Part shown: one piece after another, positions 32,815 through 40,281 of the stretch
How the letters are laid out: the number at the start of each line of letters is the position of its first letter
Numbering within the stretch: position 1 is the first letter of the stretch
Assembly (NCBI RefSeq): GCF_029893805.1
Contig: NZ_JARXYP010000002.1
Location: 2,852,001-2,916,000 of the forward strand
DNA from: Streptomyces sp. SAI-135
GTDB taxonomy: Bacteria; Actinomycetota; Actinomycetes; Streptomycetales; Streptomycetaceae
Length of the DNA: 64,000 nucleotides
Direction: 5' to 3'
Program-made: the position numbers and the translations under genes
The notes under the pieces: model-generated
Told to the model about the DNA's origin: nothing
The model's input: only the letters and a program-made list of their open reading frames with translations
Database searches by the model: none

Positions 32815-32857
32815 AGTCTTCAATCGCCCCCAAGAGCCCTGGTCGAGGCCGGCTCAA
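32815..32857 (-). promoter_or_regulatory. SARP box and promoter of the KS operon
   Basis: Read on the minus strand: TTGAGCC (32857-32851), TCGACCA (32846-32840) and TCTTGGG (32835-32829) recur every 11 bp. An 8-bp spacer then leads to AAGACT (32820-32815) as the -10. This is the published SARP arrangement (heptamers at 11 bp, 8 bp before -10). Confidence 0.72.
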
Positions 32858-33120
32858 TGGCGTCGGGGGGGTGGGGAGGGGGGATCGACGGGGGGTGCGG
32901 GTCGGATGGGGTGCTGGGCAGAGGGTGAGGGCTGGGGCAGGGGCAGGGCTGGGCAGAGGGGCCGGGGGCGGGCCGGATGGGGCTGAGGCAGAGCTGGACA
33001 GAGGGCCAGGGAGTGGGCCGGCTGGGGCAGGGCTGGACTGGGCGCGGGTCGGTTGGGTCTGGGGGCAGGGCCCGACCGGGTGCGGGCCGACTGGGCCGGG
33101 ACAGAGCTGGACAGGGCGTG

Positions 33121-33450
33121 AGCCGGTCGGCGCCCGGGCAGGGCCCGACCAGGCACGAGCCGACGGAGGCTGGAGCAACGCTCCACCGCGTGCGAGCCGC
33201 CCAGGCCGGGACAGAGCCCGACAAGGCGCCAACCGGTCGGCGCCCGGGCAGGGCCCAACCAGGCCCGAACCGACGGAGGCTGGAGCAACGCTCCACCGCG
33301 TGCGAGCCGCCCAGGCCGGGACAGAGCCCGACAAGGCGCCAACCGGTCGGCGCCCGGGCAGGGCCCGACCAGGCACGAACCGACGGAGGCTGGAGCAAAC
33401 GCTCCACCGCGTGCGAGCCGCCCGGTCTGGCACACGGCCCGACCGGGCAC
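33121..33450. repeat. 110-bp tandem repeat, about three copies
   Basis: Units start at 33121, 33231 and 33341, as shown by CGACGGAGGC at 33161, 33271 and 33381. The third copy gains one A (33397-33399 region) and diverges after about 85 bases. Each unit contains TGGAGC-N3-GCTCCA (N4 in copy 3), which also reads as SARP-like heptamers TGGAGCA and TCCACCG at 11-bp spacing. Confidence 0.9.
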
Positions 33451-33538
33451 GAACAGCCCGTCTGGCACAGGACACGACTGGGCGTGAGCCACCCGGGCCC
33501 GTGGCAGGGTTGGTCCAAGGCGGGGAACCATCTCGGGC

Positions 33539-33567
33539 TGGAGCAGGGCTCCACCGGAGCGCGAACG
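33539..33567 (+). promoter_or_regulatory. SARP-box-like copy without -10
   Basis: TGGAGCA (33539), TCCACCG (33550) and GCGAACG (33561) are spaced at 11 bp and closely resemble the ketoreductase promoter box (TGGAGCC, TCGACCG, GCGAGGC). The hexamer 8 bp further on (TGGCAC) is not a -10, so this looks like a decoy or decayed copy. Confidence 0.5.
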
Positions 33568-33783
33568 CCCGGACCTGGCACACGGCACGACCAGGGCACG
33601 AGCCACCGGGGGCCGGGCGCAGAGCGCAACCAGAACCCGTGCCACGCCGGCCCGCTTAGAACCCGAACCACCCCGGCCCGGCACTGAACACGACCAGAAC
33701 CCGAACGACCCCGGTCCGGCACACAACCCGAACCACCCCCGGCCCAGCACCAGAACACGGCCAGAACGCGAGCCGCGCAGGGC

Positions 33784-33826
33784 TGGAGCCGGGCTCGACC
33801 GGGGCGCGAGGCGGCGCGGCGAACGT
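33784..33826 (+). promoter_or_regulatory. SARP box and promoter of the ketoreductase
   Basis: TGGAGCC (33784), TCGACCG (33795) and GCGAGGC (33806) recur every 11 bp, followed after exactly 8 bp by GAACGT (33821-33826) as -10. The ATG starts 7 bases later, so the transcript is probably leaderless. Confidence 0.68.
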
Positions 33827-33833
33827 GGTGGGC

Positions 33834-34634
33834 ATGAAGCCATCCACTTCCACCGCCACCGAGCGCAAGGTCGCTCTGGTCACCGGTGCCACCAGCGGCA
33901 TCGGCCACGAGATCGCCCGCACCCTGGCCCGCCAGGGCAACGCCGTCTACCTGTGCGCCCGTACGGAGAAGACCCTCGAGGACACCCTCGCCGAGCTGCG
34001 TGCCGAGGGCCTCGACGTCGACGGCAGCACCTGTGACGTCACCTCGCCCGAGCAGGTGCGGGCGCTGGTCGCCGCCGTCGTAGAGCGTTACGGGCGGCTC
34101 GACGTGCTGGTCAACAACGCCGGCCGGCCGGGCGGCGGGGCCACCGCCGAGGTGCCCGACGAGCTGTGGTTCGACGTCATCAACACCAACCTGAACAGCG
34201 TCTTCCTGGTCACCAAGGCGGCGCTGACCGACGGCGGCATGCTGGAGCGCGGCGCCGGACGCATCGTCAACATCGCCTCCACCGGCGGCAAGCAGGGCGT
34301 GGTGCACGCCGCCCCGTACACCGCCTCCAAGCACGGCGTGGTCGGCTTCTCCAAGTCGCTGGGCCTGGAGCTGGCCAAGACCGGCATCACCGTCAACGCG
34401 GTCTGCCCCGGCTTCGTGGAGACCCCGATGGCCGAGCGGGTGCGCGAGCACTACGCCGGGATCTGGGGCGTGGACGAGCAGGAGGCGCACAGCCGGATCA
34501 CCACCCGGGTGCCGCTCGGCCGCTACGTGGAGCCGAGCGAGGTGGCGGCGATGGTCTCCTACCTGGTCTCCCCGGGCGCGGCGGCCGTCACCGCGCAGGC
34601 ACTGAACGTCTGCGGCGGCCTCGGCAACTACTGA
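33834..34634 (+). CDS. C9 ketoreductase (ActIII type)
   Basis: A 266-residue SDR whose sequence closely follows actinorhodin ActIII. It has TGATSGIG near residue 17, NNAGRPGGGATAEV with the PGG motif that sets stereochemistry, IVNIASTGGKQGVVHAAPY with catalytic Ser and Tyr, SKHG with Lys, and the C-terminus ALNVCGGLGNY. It reduces the C9 carbonyl of the octaketide on the ACP using NADPH, which also guides first-ring closure. I chose the ATG at 33834. No ribosome binding site precedes it, matching the leaderless promoter. It is the only plus-strand biosynthetic gene of the cluster. Confidence 0.96.
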   Translation: MKPSTSTATERKVALVTGATSGIGHEIARTLARQGNAVYLCARTEKTLEDTLAELRAEGLDVDGSTCDVTSPEQVRALVAAVVERYGRLDVLVNNAGRPGGGATAEVPDELWFDVINTNLNSVFLVTKAALTDGGMLERGAGRIVNIASTGGKQGVVHAAPYTASKHGVVGFSKSLGLELAKTGITVNAVCPGFVETPMAERVREHYAGIWGVDEQEAHSRITTRVPLGRYVEPSEVAAMVSYLVSPGAAAVTAQALNVCGGLGNY

Positions 34635-34649
34635 CCGGCCTTCTCCATG

Positions 34650-34703
34650 CGCGACGTAGGGGCGCCGGTACCTCGGTCGAGGTACCGGCGCCCCTACGTC
34701 GCG
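34650..34703. terminator. bidirectional terminator, perfect 26-bp inverted repeat
   Basis: Arms 34650-34675 and 34678-34703 are perfectly complementary for 26 bases (starting CGCGACGTAGGGGCGCC) with only two bases between them. It lies between the convergent ketoreductase gene and the end of the long minus-strand tailoring set. Confidence 0.92.
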
Positions 34704-34715
34704 TGAACCGGGGAG

Positions 34716-35939
34716 TCAGACCTTGAGCACCTGGTCGACCCACCCGCGGGCGGCCGGCTCGAACTGCAGCGCCACATGGGTGGAGATGGCGGTGACGTCC
34801 CGCCACAGCCGCTGCATCGGACCGGAGAGCGCCTGCCCCCGGGTGCCTGCCTGCCGGAACAGCCGGTCCACCGCGGTCACCGACAGGTCGACGGCGAGGG
34901 CGCAGTCCCGCAGGTTGCGGGTGGCCTCCAGCGGTCCGGTGACGGCGCCCTCGTCGGCGAGCCGGGCGGCCCGCCCAAGGAGCAGCCGGGCCGCGTCCAC
35001 CTCGCCGGCCGAGCGGGCCAGCGCCTGCTCGGCGGATCCCCGTACGCCCTGCACGCCGGTGGTGCCGGGCAGTTGCGGGGCGTTGGCGGCCTTCTCGGCG
35101 AAGTACGCCGTGAAGGTGTGGACCATGCCGAGCGCGGCACCGACCGCCGGCGCGGCGAACATCAGACCGTTGACCGCCTGGAGCGGGGCCCGGTGACAGG
35201 CCGCCGCCGGCCCGCCCCAGGCCTCGCTGGTGCGTCCGGCGAACAAGTCGGCCCGGTCGAAGGAGAGGTGCTCGGGCACGAACACCTCGTCCAGGACCAG
35301 GGTGTTGCTGCCGGTGGCGGCCATGCCGACGCTGTGCCAGGTGTCCTCGACGCGGTACGCGGAGCGCGGCAGGGCGAACAGCCGGGCGTCACTGCCCGTC
35401 CCGGTCTCCACCAGGCCGCACATCAGCGCCCAGTCGGAGTGGGAGACGCCGCTGATGTAGGGCCAGCGGCCGCGCACCAGCCAGCCGCCGGGGGCCGGTA
35501 CGGCGGTGCCGAACGGCGTCACCGACCCCACCAGCACCGCGTCCGGGCCGTTCGCCCACACCTCGGCCTGACCCTGTTCGGGCAGGAACGCCCCCGCCAT
35601 CCGGGCGATCGAGGCGATCAGCGAGGCGCACCAGGAACTGGCCGGGCACTCCTCGGCGATCACCTCGACCGCCTCGACCAGGTCGGTGAAGGAACCGGCG
35701 GTGCCGCCGACCGCCGCGGGCACGAAGTGCCGGGCGAATCCCGCCCGGACGATCTCCGCCAGTACGGCGGGCTCGACGTCGCGGGCCCGTTCGGCGGCCT
35801 CGGCACGGCGTCCGGCGAAGGGGGCGAGGGCGGCCGCGGCGGTGGCCAACCCGGCGGAGGCCACGGCGGCAGCCCCGGCGGCAGCCCCGGTGGCAGGGAG
35901 TGTGGCGGCCACGGCAGTGGACGACCCGGCGGTGGGCAT
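34716..35939 (-). CDS. flavin-dependent monooxygenase, acyl-CoA dehydrogenase fold (ActVA5-like)
   Basis: A 407-residue acyl-CoA-dehydrogenase-fold protein of the two-component hydroxylase group. It has an Ala-rich N-terminus (about 45 residues), helical domain motifs (EECPASSWCASLIASIARM), a beta domain (LVRGRWPYISGVSHSDWALM) and C-terminal helices. It uses reduced flavin supplied by the reductase gene just upstream to hydroxylate an aromatic polyketide, as ActVA-ORF5 does with ActVB. The ATG at 35939 follows GTGAGGAGAAG; an upstream GTG at 35954 lies inside that site. It is last in the minus-strand tailoring set, before the strong terminator. Confidence 0.86.
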   Translation of the reverse strand: MPTAGSSTAVAATLPATGAAAGAAAVASAGLATAAAALAPFAGRRAEAAERARDVEPAVLAEIVRAGFARHFVPAAVGGTAGSFTDLVEAVEVIAEECPASSWCASLIASIARMAGAFLPEQGQAEVWANGPDAVLVGSVTPFGTAVPAPGGWLVRGRWPYISGVSHSDWALMCGLVETGTGSDARLFALPRSAYRVEDTWHSVGMAATGSNTLVLDEVFVPEHLSFDRADLFAGRTSEAWGGPAAACHRAPLQAVNGLMFAAPAVGAALGMVHTFTAYFAEKAANAPQLPGTTGVQGVRGSAEQALARSAGEVDAARLLLGRAARLADEGAVTGPLEATRNLRDCALAVDLSVTAVDRLFRQAGTRGQALSGPMQRLWRDVTAISTHVALQFEPAARGWVDQVLKV

Positions 35940-35964
35940 CTGTCTTCTCCTCACGAATCGGTGC

Positions 35965-36489
35965 TCAGGAGGCGGCCGGCAGCCGGTGGAAGGTGTTGCG
36001 GAAGAAGGTCAACGGCCCCTCCTCGCGCTGCACGGCCAGGTCGATCACCTCGCCGATGACGATCACGTGGTCGCCCCCGTCCACCTCGCGGTCGATGCGG
36101 CACTCCAGATAGGCCAGCGCGTCGGAGAGCACCGGCACCCCGCTGATCCCCGGCCGGGTGTCCGCCTGGACGGTGTGCCGGGTGTGCCGGCTGGCGAAGG
36201 ACCGGCACAGCTCCTCCTGGTCGGCGGCCAGGATGTTCACCGCGAAGGCGCCGGTCCGCCGGAACACCGGGAGTTCGCCCGAGTCGTTGTGGATGCAGAC
36301 CAGGATCAGGGCCGGGTCCAGGGAGACCGAGGTGAAGGAGTTCACCGTCAGTCCCACGGTCCGCCCGGCACCGCCGGTGGTGATCACGGTGACGCCGGTG
36401 GCCCAGTGGGCGCAGACACTGCGGAACGCCTGCGGGTCCACCAGGGCCGGGCCCGGTTGCAGCACACTCGCCGCACGTCGCTCGCTCAT
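35965..36489 (-). CDS. NAD(P)H:flavin oxidoreductase (ActVB-like)
   Basis: A 174-residue flavin reductase of the split-barrel family. Motifs are FRSVCAHWATGVTVITT, GLTVNSFTSVSLDPALILVC and DGGDHVIVIGEV (GDH). It provides free reduced FMN/FAD to the acyl-CoA-dehydrogenase-type oxygenase encoded 25 bases downstream, and possibly to the halogenase-like flavoprotein whose gene end it overlaps by 4 bases (ATGA). Confidence 0.92.
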   Translation of the reverse strand: MSERRAASVLQPGPALVDPQAFRSVCAHWATGVTVITTGGAGRTVGLTVNSFTSVSLDPALILVCIHNDSGELPVFRRTGAFAVNILAADQEELCRSFASRHTRHTVQADTRPGISGVPVLSDALAYLECRIDREVDGGDHVIVIGEVIDLAVQREEGPLTFFRNTFHRLPAAS

Positions 36490-38195
36490 GCCGCGCCCTC
36501 GAGCAGCGGGTCGACGAACAGGCCCTGGCTGCCCTCGGAGATCTTCTCCGCCTCGGCCAGGGTCAGCAGCACCTGTCCGCTGTACAGGCCGTCGCCCTGC
36601 CAGTCGTCGGGACGCAGGCCGACCGCGTACGGGTTGACCGGTACCTCCGGGTCCAGGGTGCTGTCGAGCTTGCGGGCGGCCCGGTGCAGGACGGCGACCG
36701 CCAGTGCCTCGGCGATCGTGACGTTCCGGGCGATCTCGGCGGCCAGTTCGTCGTCGGTGTAGTCGACGACCAGGGTGGCGTGGCTGTCCTTGATCGCCTT
36801 GGCCGGCACATAGGCGGCCGCCGGGCCGTCGGTGACGACCCTCTCCAGGTCGTTCCAGTCGCGGAAGACCTGCTGGACGCGGTCGTTGAGCGTGAACAGC
36901 TTCTCCAGGTCGCCGCGCACACGCTGCATGAACGCGTAGTCCAGGAAACGGTCCTTGACGAAGGTCAGCACCACACCGACGTGGTTGAGCATGGCGTCCC
37001 AGCACAGCTTGGGCACCATCACCGCGGGGTTGCCGAAGGCCGGGTAGTGGTCCTCGACCTTGGAGAGCACGAACTGGAAGGTGCGCAGGTGGAGTTCGTT
37101 GTAGAACTCCAGCCGTTCGGTGATGTCCTCGCCCGCGAAGTCCCGGGTGACCAGGTCGGTGGTGACACTGTTGCCGTAGCCGATCATGTCCGAGCCGGGT
37201 GAGTAGAAGGCGTCGGCGAAGGCGCCGGCCTCGCCGACCAGCATCCAGCGGTCCGGCGAGTACACCCGCTCGGTGCCGAAGGCGAAGTCCTTCAGGCTGA
37301 TGAAGTCCGCGACGTCGCCGGTGCGGCCGTCGACCACCTCGGCCAGCTGCGGCTCGTTGGCGCGCAGCCACTCCTGGACCTTCTCGAAGGTCTGGATCTC
37401 CTCGTACGGGTGGACCCGCGGGTCGGCGCAGACGCCGACCGAGATGTGGTCCGAGCCGAGCGGGATCAGCCACACCCAGTAGCCCTCGCCCATCAGGTGG
37501 TTGGTGGAGAACCTGCGGATGCCGGGGCGGTTCATCCGCTCCATCCAGCCCGGGTCGTCCTTGCCCCACTCCTCCAGGTCGATGCCGCCGGTGAGGCGGA
37601 ACCAGGAGGCGTTGATGGTGTGCGCCACCTCGCGGGACAGGCCCAGCTTGCGCTTGACGAAGTGGGCGCGGCCGGCCGCGTCGACCAGCCAGCGGGCGGT
37701 GAGCGTACGCTCCTCGCCGCCCTGGGTGTACGTCACCGTGTGGTCCTGGTCGCCTTCGCGCAGCTCGATGTCGGTGATCGAGGCGCCCTGGCGCAGGTCC
37801 GCGCCGGCGTCCAGGGCCATCCGGGTCAGCTCGTTCTCGAACCGGCCGCGGTCGATCTGGTAGTTGTCGTGGGCGGGGAACTCCCGCGGGCCGAGCTCGA
37901 TGCGCCGGGTGATGTCCTGGTTGCCGCCCGCGGGCTGGAAGAACCGCAGGCCGTTCTTCTTCAGGTGGAACTTCTCCAGGTGTTCCTTCATCCCGACCAT
38001 CTGCGCGAAGTAGTGCGCGCCCGCGGGCACCGTCGACTCACCGACCTTGAACGCCGCCTCCGGCGCCAGGCCCTGCCGCTTGTCGAGGATCACCACGTCC
38101 GTCTCCGGTCGCGCGTTCTTGAGCTGGACCGCGAGCGTGAGACCCGCGAGCCCGCCGCCGAGGATCACCACATCGGTCGTAGCCTGATCCACCAT
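36486..38195 (-). CDS. FAD-dependent oxidoreductase, flavin-halogenase-like
   Basis: A 569-residue flavoprotein. The FAD motif is VVILGGGLAGLT near residue 12, with FKVGESTVP near 57. The halogenase signature WxWxIP is present as YWVWLIPLG near 241. The second halogenase motif (F..P..S.G in tryptophan halogenases) is altered to FYSPGSDMIG near 333, so halogenation is uncertain. It may hydroxylate or oxidise an aromatic or ACP-bound substrate. The ATG at 38195 follows CAGGAGGAGCG. A SARP-type promoter lies 31-73 bases upstream, and the gene heads a three-gene unit with the flavin reductase and the ActVA5-like oxygenase. Confidence 0.85.
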   Translation of the reverse strand: MVDQATTDVVILGGGLAGLTLAVQLKNARPETDVVILDKRQGLAPEAAFKVGESTVPAGAHYFAQMVGMKEHLEKFHLKKNGLRFFQPAGGNQDITRRIELGPREFPAHDNYQIDRGRFENELTRMALDAGADLRQGASITDIELREGDQDHTVTYTQGGEERTLTARWLVDAAGRAHFVKRKLGLSREVAHTINASWFRLTGGIDLEEWGKDDPGWMERMNRPGIRRFSTNHLMGEGYWVWLIPLGSDHISVGVCADPRVHPYEEIQTFEKVQEWLRANEPQLAEVVDGRTGDVADFISLKDFAFGTERVYSPDRWMLVGEAGAFADAFYSPGSDMIGYGNSVTTDLVTRDFAGEDITERLEFYNELHLRTFQFVLSKVEDHYPAFGNPAVMVPKLCWDAMLNHVGVVLTFVKDRFLDYAFMQRVRGDLEKLFTLNDRVQQVFRDWNDLERVVTDGPAAAYVPAKAIKDSHATLVVDYTDDELAAEIARNVTIAEALAVAVLHRAARKLDSTLDPEVPVNPYAVGLRPDDWQGDGLYSGQVLLTLAEAEKISEGSQGLFVDPLLEGAA

Positions 38196-38225
38196 CGCTC
38201 CTCCTGCTGGTAACAAGTCGTCTGA

Positions 38226-38268
38226 AGTCTGTGCGGGCGCTCTCGGGGCCCGCTCAAGCCCGCGTGGA
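38226..38268 (-). promoter_or_regulatory. SARP box and promoter of the flavoprotein unit
   Basis: Minus strand: TCCACGC (38268-38262), TTGAGCG (38257-38251) and CCGAGAG (38246-38240) at 11-bp spacing, then 8 bp, then CAGACT (38231-38226) as -10. Confidence 0.68.
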
Positions 38269-38285
38269 AGCGGTGGCCCGCCGGT

Positions 38286-38975
38286 TCACATCGGTCCGGC
38301 GACCACCTCGTCGACCACTTCGGCGACCACTTCCGTGACCACTTCGGCGACCACATCGGCGACCACTTCGAACAGGCCGGGATTGGCGGTGGCGTACGGC
38401 GGGTTGACGGCCTTGCGGGCCTGGAACTCCGGGTCGGCCTGGAGCGCCTTCCACGCGTCGACGCTGGCGTAGTGGGCGACGTTCACCAGGGGCAGCGAGG
38501 CCTCGCCGACCGCCCGGTGCATCCGGAAGTCGACGAACCCGGGCGCCTGGCTGGCCCGTTCGGCCCGGGGCCGCCAGGCGTCGAGGAACTCCTCGACCCG
38601 CTCGCCGGGCAGCTCGAAGGCGTTGATCATTGTCACGCCCGCGCCGTCCGCCCGCTGCCCGGAGGCGACTTCGCCGATGACCCGGTAGACCCCGCGGTGG
38701 ACGGTCTTGGCGTACTTCTCCGCGCCCGGGCCACGCTGCTCACCGGACACCGCGGCGGCCAGGTCCGCGGGGCTCGCCCAGTCGGCGACCGCGACCAGGG
38801 GGAAGCGGTGCTCGGCGCGCAGGGCGCGGTGCAGACGGGCGCCTCGGAAGCCGGGCGCGGTGCGCAGCGGCTCCAGGTGGGTGCGCCAGCCCGCGATGAA
38901 CTCGTCGGTGTTCTCGACCGGCGCTTCGAGCACCGCGATCAGGGTGACCGGGCCGCTCTCGTCCTTCGTGCTCAC
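38286..38975 (-). CDS. tandem-domain antibiotic biosynthesis monooxygenase (ABM)
   Basis: A 229-residue protein of two ferredoxin-like ABM domains (about residues 8-105 and 112-205; DEFIAGWRTHLEPLRTAPGFRGARLH and EEFLDAWRPRAERASQAPGFVDFRMH). This is a fused version of the ActVA-ORF6 monooxygenase, whose active form is a dimer and which oxidises polyketide anthrones to quinones without a cofactor. The last 25 residues are an odd (V-V-A/T/D-E)n repeat encoded by six 12-bp units. It lies between the ActIV-type cyclase and the flavoprotein, 29 bases after the former. Confidence 0.87.
   Translation of the reverse strand: MSTKDESGPVTLIAVLEAPVENTDEFIAGWRTHLEPLRTAPGFRGARLHRALRAEHRFPLVAVADWASPADLAAAVSGEQRGPGAEKYAKTVHRGVYRVIGEVASGQRADGAGVTMINAFELPGERVEEFLDAWRPRAERASQAPGFVDFRMHRAVGEASLPLVNVAHYASVDAWKALQADPEFQARKAVNPPYATANPGLFEVVADVVAEVVTEVVAEVVDEVVAGPM
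38301..38372. repeat. 12-bp coding microsatellite, six copies
   Basis: Six consecutive 12-base units (consensus GACCACTTCGGC on the plus strand, from 38301) encode the Val-Val-x-Glu repeat at the C-terminus of the ABM protein. Confidence 0.92.
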
Positions 38976-39004
38976 GGGTGAGTCCTCTCTCGTGTCGTCA
39001 GGCT

Positions 39005-39916
39005 TCAGGCGTGGCAGGCGGGGAAGCCGCCGTGCAGTTCCGCCATCCCGCGGACCATCTCGTCGATGCCGGCGAAGTCCTCGGGGCGTCCGCCGCGCAG
39101 TTCGCCGTAGGCGCGGTACAGGTTGGGCACCAGCCGTTCGGTGTCCAGGAAGTCGGCGAACTCACCGAGTTCGGCGGCGCGGGCCGCCTCCAGCGGGTCC
39201 CGTCCCTCGGCGAGGCCGGCCTTGGCCAGGTCCAGCAGCCAGGCGAGGTAGCGCTCGGTGGTCTCGAGGAGCTCCGGGCCGCCGACCGGGCCGTGCCCGG
39301 GCACCACGGTGACGGCGTCGAGCGACCGCAGCCGGGCCACCGCGTCACGCAGACCGCTGACCGAGCCGGTCAGGACGAACGGGGTGACCGCGTTCATCAC
39401 CAGGTCTCCGGCGAACAGCACCCGGCGCTCCGGCAGCCACACCACCGTGTCGCAGGAGCTGTGGGCGGGGCCGAAGGCGCGCAGCTGGACCTCCTGCTCG
39501 CCGAGGTGGAGCGTGAGCTCCTGGCCGAACGTGACCTGGGGCGCGGCCGGTCGGACCGCGCCCCACTCCACGTCGGGCCACAGGCTGGTCAGGTGCAGTC
39601 CGGTACGGACCGCCTCCTGCCGGGTCCGCTCGGCGGCCACCACCACCGCTTCCGGGAAGAGGTGGTTGCCGAAGGTGTGGTCGCCGTGCGAGTGGGTGTT
39701 GACGAGCAGCCGCGGCGGCTGCGGGGCGGTGCCCTCGACCAGCTCGCGCAGCCGTCGGGCCCGGGCCTCGGTGGCGGCGGTGTCGATCAGCAGCGCGGTG
39801 CCGCCGTCGACCACCAGCCCAGCGTTGTTGAGGCACCAGCCGCCGTCGGGCTGGAGGAAGGCGTGAACCCCTTCAGCGATCTCTTCGAGTCTCGGTGCAC
39901 CGGTGAAAGCAGCCAT
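39005..39916 (-). CDS. second-ring cyclase, metallo-beta-lactamase fold (ActIV type)
   Basis: A 303-residue metallo-beta-lactamase-fold protein. The zinc motif is NTHSHGDHTFGN near residue 73, with further ligands in FGPAHSSCD and VVPGHGPVGGPE. Sequence order and length match actinorhodin ActIV, including the N-terminal GGWCLNNAGLVV, TGLHLTSLWPDVEWG and the C-terminal half. ActIV is a cyclase/thioesterase-like enzyme that closes the second and third rings and releases the bicyclic intermediate from ACP. A SARP-type promoter ends 6 bases before the ATG at 39916, so the message is probably leaderless. Confidence 0.93.
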   Translation of the reverse strand: MAAFTGAPRLEEIAEGVHAFLQPDGGWCLNNAGLVVDGGTALLIDTAATEARARRLRELVEGTAPQPPRLLVNTHSHGDHTFGNHLFPEAVVVAAERTRQEAVRTGLHLTSLWPDVEWGAVRPAAPQVTFGQELTLHLGEQEVQLRAFGPAHSSCDTVVWLPERRVLFAGDLVMNAVTPFVLTGSVSGLRDAVARLRSLDAVTVVPGHGPVGGPELLETTERYLAWLLDLAKAGLAEGRDPLEAARAAELGEFADFLDTERLVPNLYRAYGELRGGRPEDFAGIDEMVRGMAELHGGFPACHA

Positions 39917-39922
39917 ACGGCC

Positions 39923-39965
39923 ACTGTCGTCCGGCCCCCTCGACAGCCACTCGAAGCACCCCTGA
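39923..39965 (-). promoter_or_regulatory. SARP box and promoter of the ActIV-type cyclase
   Basis: Minus strand: TCAGGGG (39965-39959), TCGAGTG (39954-39948) and TCGAGGG (39943-39937) every 11 bp, then 8 bp, then GACAGT (39928-39923). The start codon follows after 6 bases. Confidence 0.75.
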
Positions 39966-40056
39966 CCGCGGGGCCGACTGCGAACTGTCCCCGGTCACGG
40001 AGCCGGCCCAGTGACTGTCCGCGGTCACCGGGCCGACCGCTGACGGGGGTCCGCCC

Positions 40057-40281
40057 TCACCGGGCCAGACGCCAGCTGTGCCCCGGCCGGAACGCGGCAG
40101 TGCGCTCCCACCGGTACCAGCGGGCCGTACCCGGCGCGGACGCACCGGACTGCTCCTCGGCGGCGTTCCGGGCCGCGACGACCGCCAACAGCACCGCCGT
40201 CACCGCCGCCGTCTCCTCGGGCGTCGGCCGCCCCCGCACGATCCGCACCACGGGCCGCTCCCCGGCGGCGGGCCCGGTCAC
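40057..40281 (-). CDS. acyl-CoA carboxylase epsilon subunit
   Basis: A 74-residue protein with the AccE/PccE pattern: ERPVVRIVRGRPTPEETAAVTAVLLAV at the N-terminus and a C-terminal W-rich stretch (ARWYRWERTAAFRPGHSWRLAR). The epsilon subunit stabilises and activates actinobacterial acyl-CoA carboxylases. The GTG at 40281 overlaps the beta-subunit stop (GTGA), so the two are coupled. Confidence 0.9.
   Translation of the reverse strand: MTGPAAGERPVVRIVRGRPTPEETAAVTAVLLAVVAARNAAEEQSGASAPGTARWYRWERTAAFRPGHSWRLAR

Larger units (their letters stand above)
32858..33833. other. repeat-rich divergent intergenic region
   Basis: Almost 1 kb of low-complexity GC-rich DNA between the KS operon and the ketoreductase gene. 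It holds a 110-bp tandem repeat, at least four copies of a TGGAGC...GCTCCA element, and many degenerate GGCAGGGCCCGACC-like words. Long reading frames cross it on both strands, but they are driven by composition and repeats and show no protein family. Confidence 0.75.

Noticed and set aside
33121..33450. CRISPR array
   Set aside because: The whole 110-bp unit is conserved; there are no short repeats separated by unique spacers and no cas genes.
31209..33659. Very long plus-strand frame antisense to KS-alpha and through the repeat region
   Set aside because: It is the antisense shadow of the KS operon extended by stop-free GC-rich repeats.
32792..34490. Long minus-strand frames through the repeat array and the ketoreductase
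   Set aside because: They run antisense to a clear ActIII-type gene and through tandem repeats, with Pro/Arg/Ser-rich sequence and no family pattern.
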